Below, in pieces: positions 63,425 to 64,000 of a stretch of DNA of 64,000 bases. The notes below the pieces were generated by a model. It did no database searches, was not told the DNA's origin, and saw only the letters and a list, made by a program, of their open reading frames with translations. Source of the DNA: DATHGT01 sp035317605 (GTDB taxonomy: Bacteria; Methylomirabilota; Methylomirabilia; Rokubacteriales; CSP1-6); contig DATHGT010000059.1 of the NCBI GenBank assembly GCA_035317605.1, positions 1 to 64,000 on the forward strand, written 5' to 3'. Within the stretch, counting starts at the first letter, position 1, and each line of letters starts with the position of its first letter. A program made the translations under genes and the position numbers.

Positions 63425-64000
63425 GTGCGGGTCGGGCTCTTCACCAACAACTACCTGCCGTTCTGCGGCGGCGTCACCGTCTCGGTCGAGACGCTCCGCC
63501 AAGGGCTGGAGGCGCGCGGCCACGAGGCGTGGGTGCTGGCCCCGCGCTTTCCCGGCGCCGTCGACGCGTCGCCCCGCATCCTGCGCTACCCGTCGATCCC
63601 GGCCGCGACGTATCCGGAGTTCTCTCTGGCCATCCCGTGCTCCCCGCGACTGGCGCGCCGGGTCCGCGATCTGGACTTCGACGTCTTCCACGCGCATCAC
63701 CCGTTCCTGCTGGGACCGGCCGCGGGCCGGCTGGCCCGGCGCCGGGGCCGGCCGCTGGTCTTCACCTACCACACGCGCTACGACAAGTACGCCCACTACG
63801 TCCCGCTCTCCCGCGGCGTGGTGGAGGCGGCGGCGCGCGGTCTCAGCACGCGCTTCGCGCGACGCGCCGACGCGATCATCGCGCCGTCGGCCGTGCTGCG
63901 CGACGAGCTGCGCGCGCGGGGCGTCGCGGCGCCGATCGCGGTGGTGCCGACCGGCGTCGATCTCGCGCGGTTCTCGCCGGGCGACCGGGCCGCGGCGCGC
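63425..64000 (+). CDS. Glycosyltransferase family 4-like protein, 3' end missing
   Basis: 192 codons from GTG 63425 to the window end, with no stop. The N-terminal Rossmann domain of a GT-B enzyme: VGLFTNNYLPFCGGVTVSVE (acceptor-side loop with GG), FDVFHAHHPFLLGPA, FTYHTRYDKYAHYVP, and the beginning of the donor domain at VVPTGVDLARFSPGD. It resembles retaining GT4 mannosyl- or glucosyltransferases that build lipid or cell-surface glycans. The donor-binding EX7E motif lies beyond the window. It starts 11 bases after the nuclease stop and is probably in the same operon. Confidence 0.88.
   Translation, partial: MRVGLFTNNYLPFCGGVTVSVETLRQGLEARGHEAWVLAPRFPGAVDASPRILRYPSIPAATYPEFSLAIPCSPRLARRVRDLDFDVFHAHHPFLLGPAAGRLARRRGRPLVFTYHTRYDKYAHYVPLSRGVVEAAARGLSTRFARRADAIIAPSAVLRDELRARGVAAPIAVVPTGVDLARFSPGDRAAAR

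Overview
The window reads as one contig piece from a GC-rich, Gram-negative (diderm) bacterium. It carries LPS biosynthesis and export genes (kdsA, kdsD, lptC, lptA, lptB, lptE and a fused lptF-lptG), bacterial translation and replication genes, sigma-54, an archaeal-type fructose-bisphosphate aldolase/phosphatase and a GuaB3-type IMP dehydrogenase. That mix suggests an uncultivated lineage such as Candidatus Rokubacteria / Methylomirabilota. This placement is inference from gene content and composition, not from a search.

Layout. (1) 1-1272: 3' part of uvrB. (2) 1273-12932: an accessory island between uvrB and uvrC. It holds an IPT/RHS-fragment exported protein, a glycine-rich exported protein, a 1841-residue RHS polymorphic-toxin-like protein with kelch repeats, two small membrane proteins that could be immunity proteins, an orphan RHS tip with decayed core junctions, a transposase remnant, a DUF4238 protein and an orphan FitA-like antitoxin. 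(3) 13018-38536: housekeeping genes, nearly all on the + strand and often overlapping by 1-4 bases: uvrC, leuS, lptE, holA, a ceramidase-like gene, rpsT (minus strand), murJ, xer, cca, pyrG, kdsA, kdsD, lptC, lptA, lptB, rpoN, hpf, rapZ, metK, a UPF0182 gene and a membrane protein. (4) 38600-43000: a second accessory stretch. It holds an exported beta-helix protein, an IS3 remnant, a copied 3' end of lptG between 31-bp direct repeats, and a minus-strand operon with an exported metzincin protease, an interrupted gene and two small exported proteins. (5) 43005-57208: the lptF-lptG fusion, an exported unknown, valS, birA, guaB3, guaA, dnaE, accA. (6) 57264-64000: a twitch radical SAM protein, a SorC regulator divergent from FBP aldolase/phosphatase, miaB, a bifunctional nuclease and the start of a GT4 glycosyltransferase.

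How the genes work together. kdsA and kdsD make KDO precursors, while lptC, lptA, lptB, lptE and lptFG make up most of the LPS transport bridge; kdsC and lptD are not in the window. rpoN, hpf and rapZ follow the familiar proteobacterial order but without ptsN. guaB3 and guaA make GMP and sit behind the best sigma-70-like promoter in the window. The SorC regulator and FBP aldolase/phosphatase look like a sugar-phosphate-controlled gluconeogenic switch. Several promoters place the -10 box six bases before the start codon, which suggests leaderless transcripts.

The strongest candidates for new biology are the layered RHS tip remnants with their paired small membrane proteins, the metzincin operon with Cys-pair VCBS-like repeats and an interrupted ORF, and the lptFG fusion together with its displaced 3' copy.
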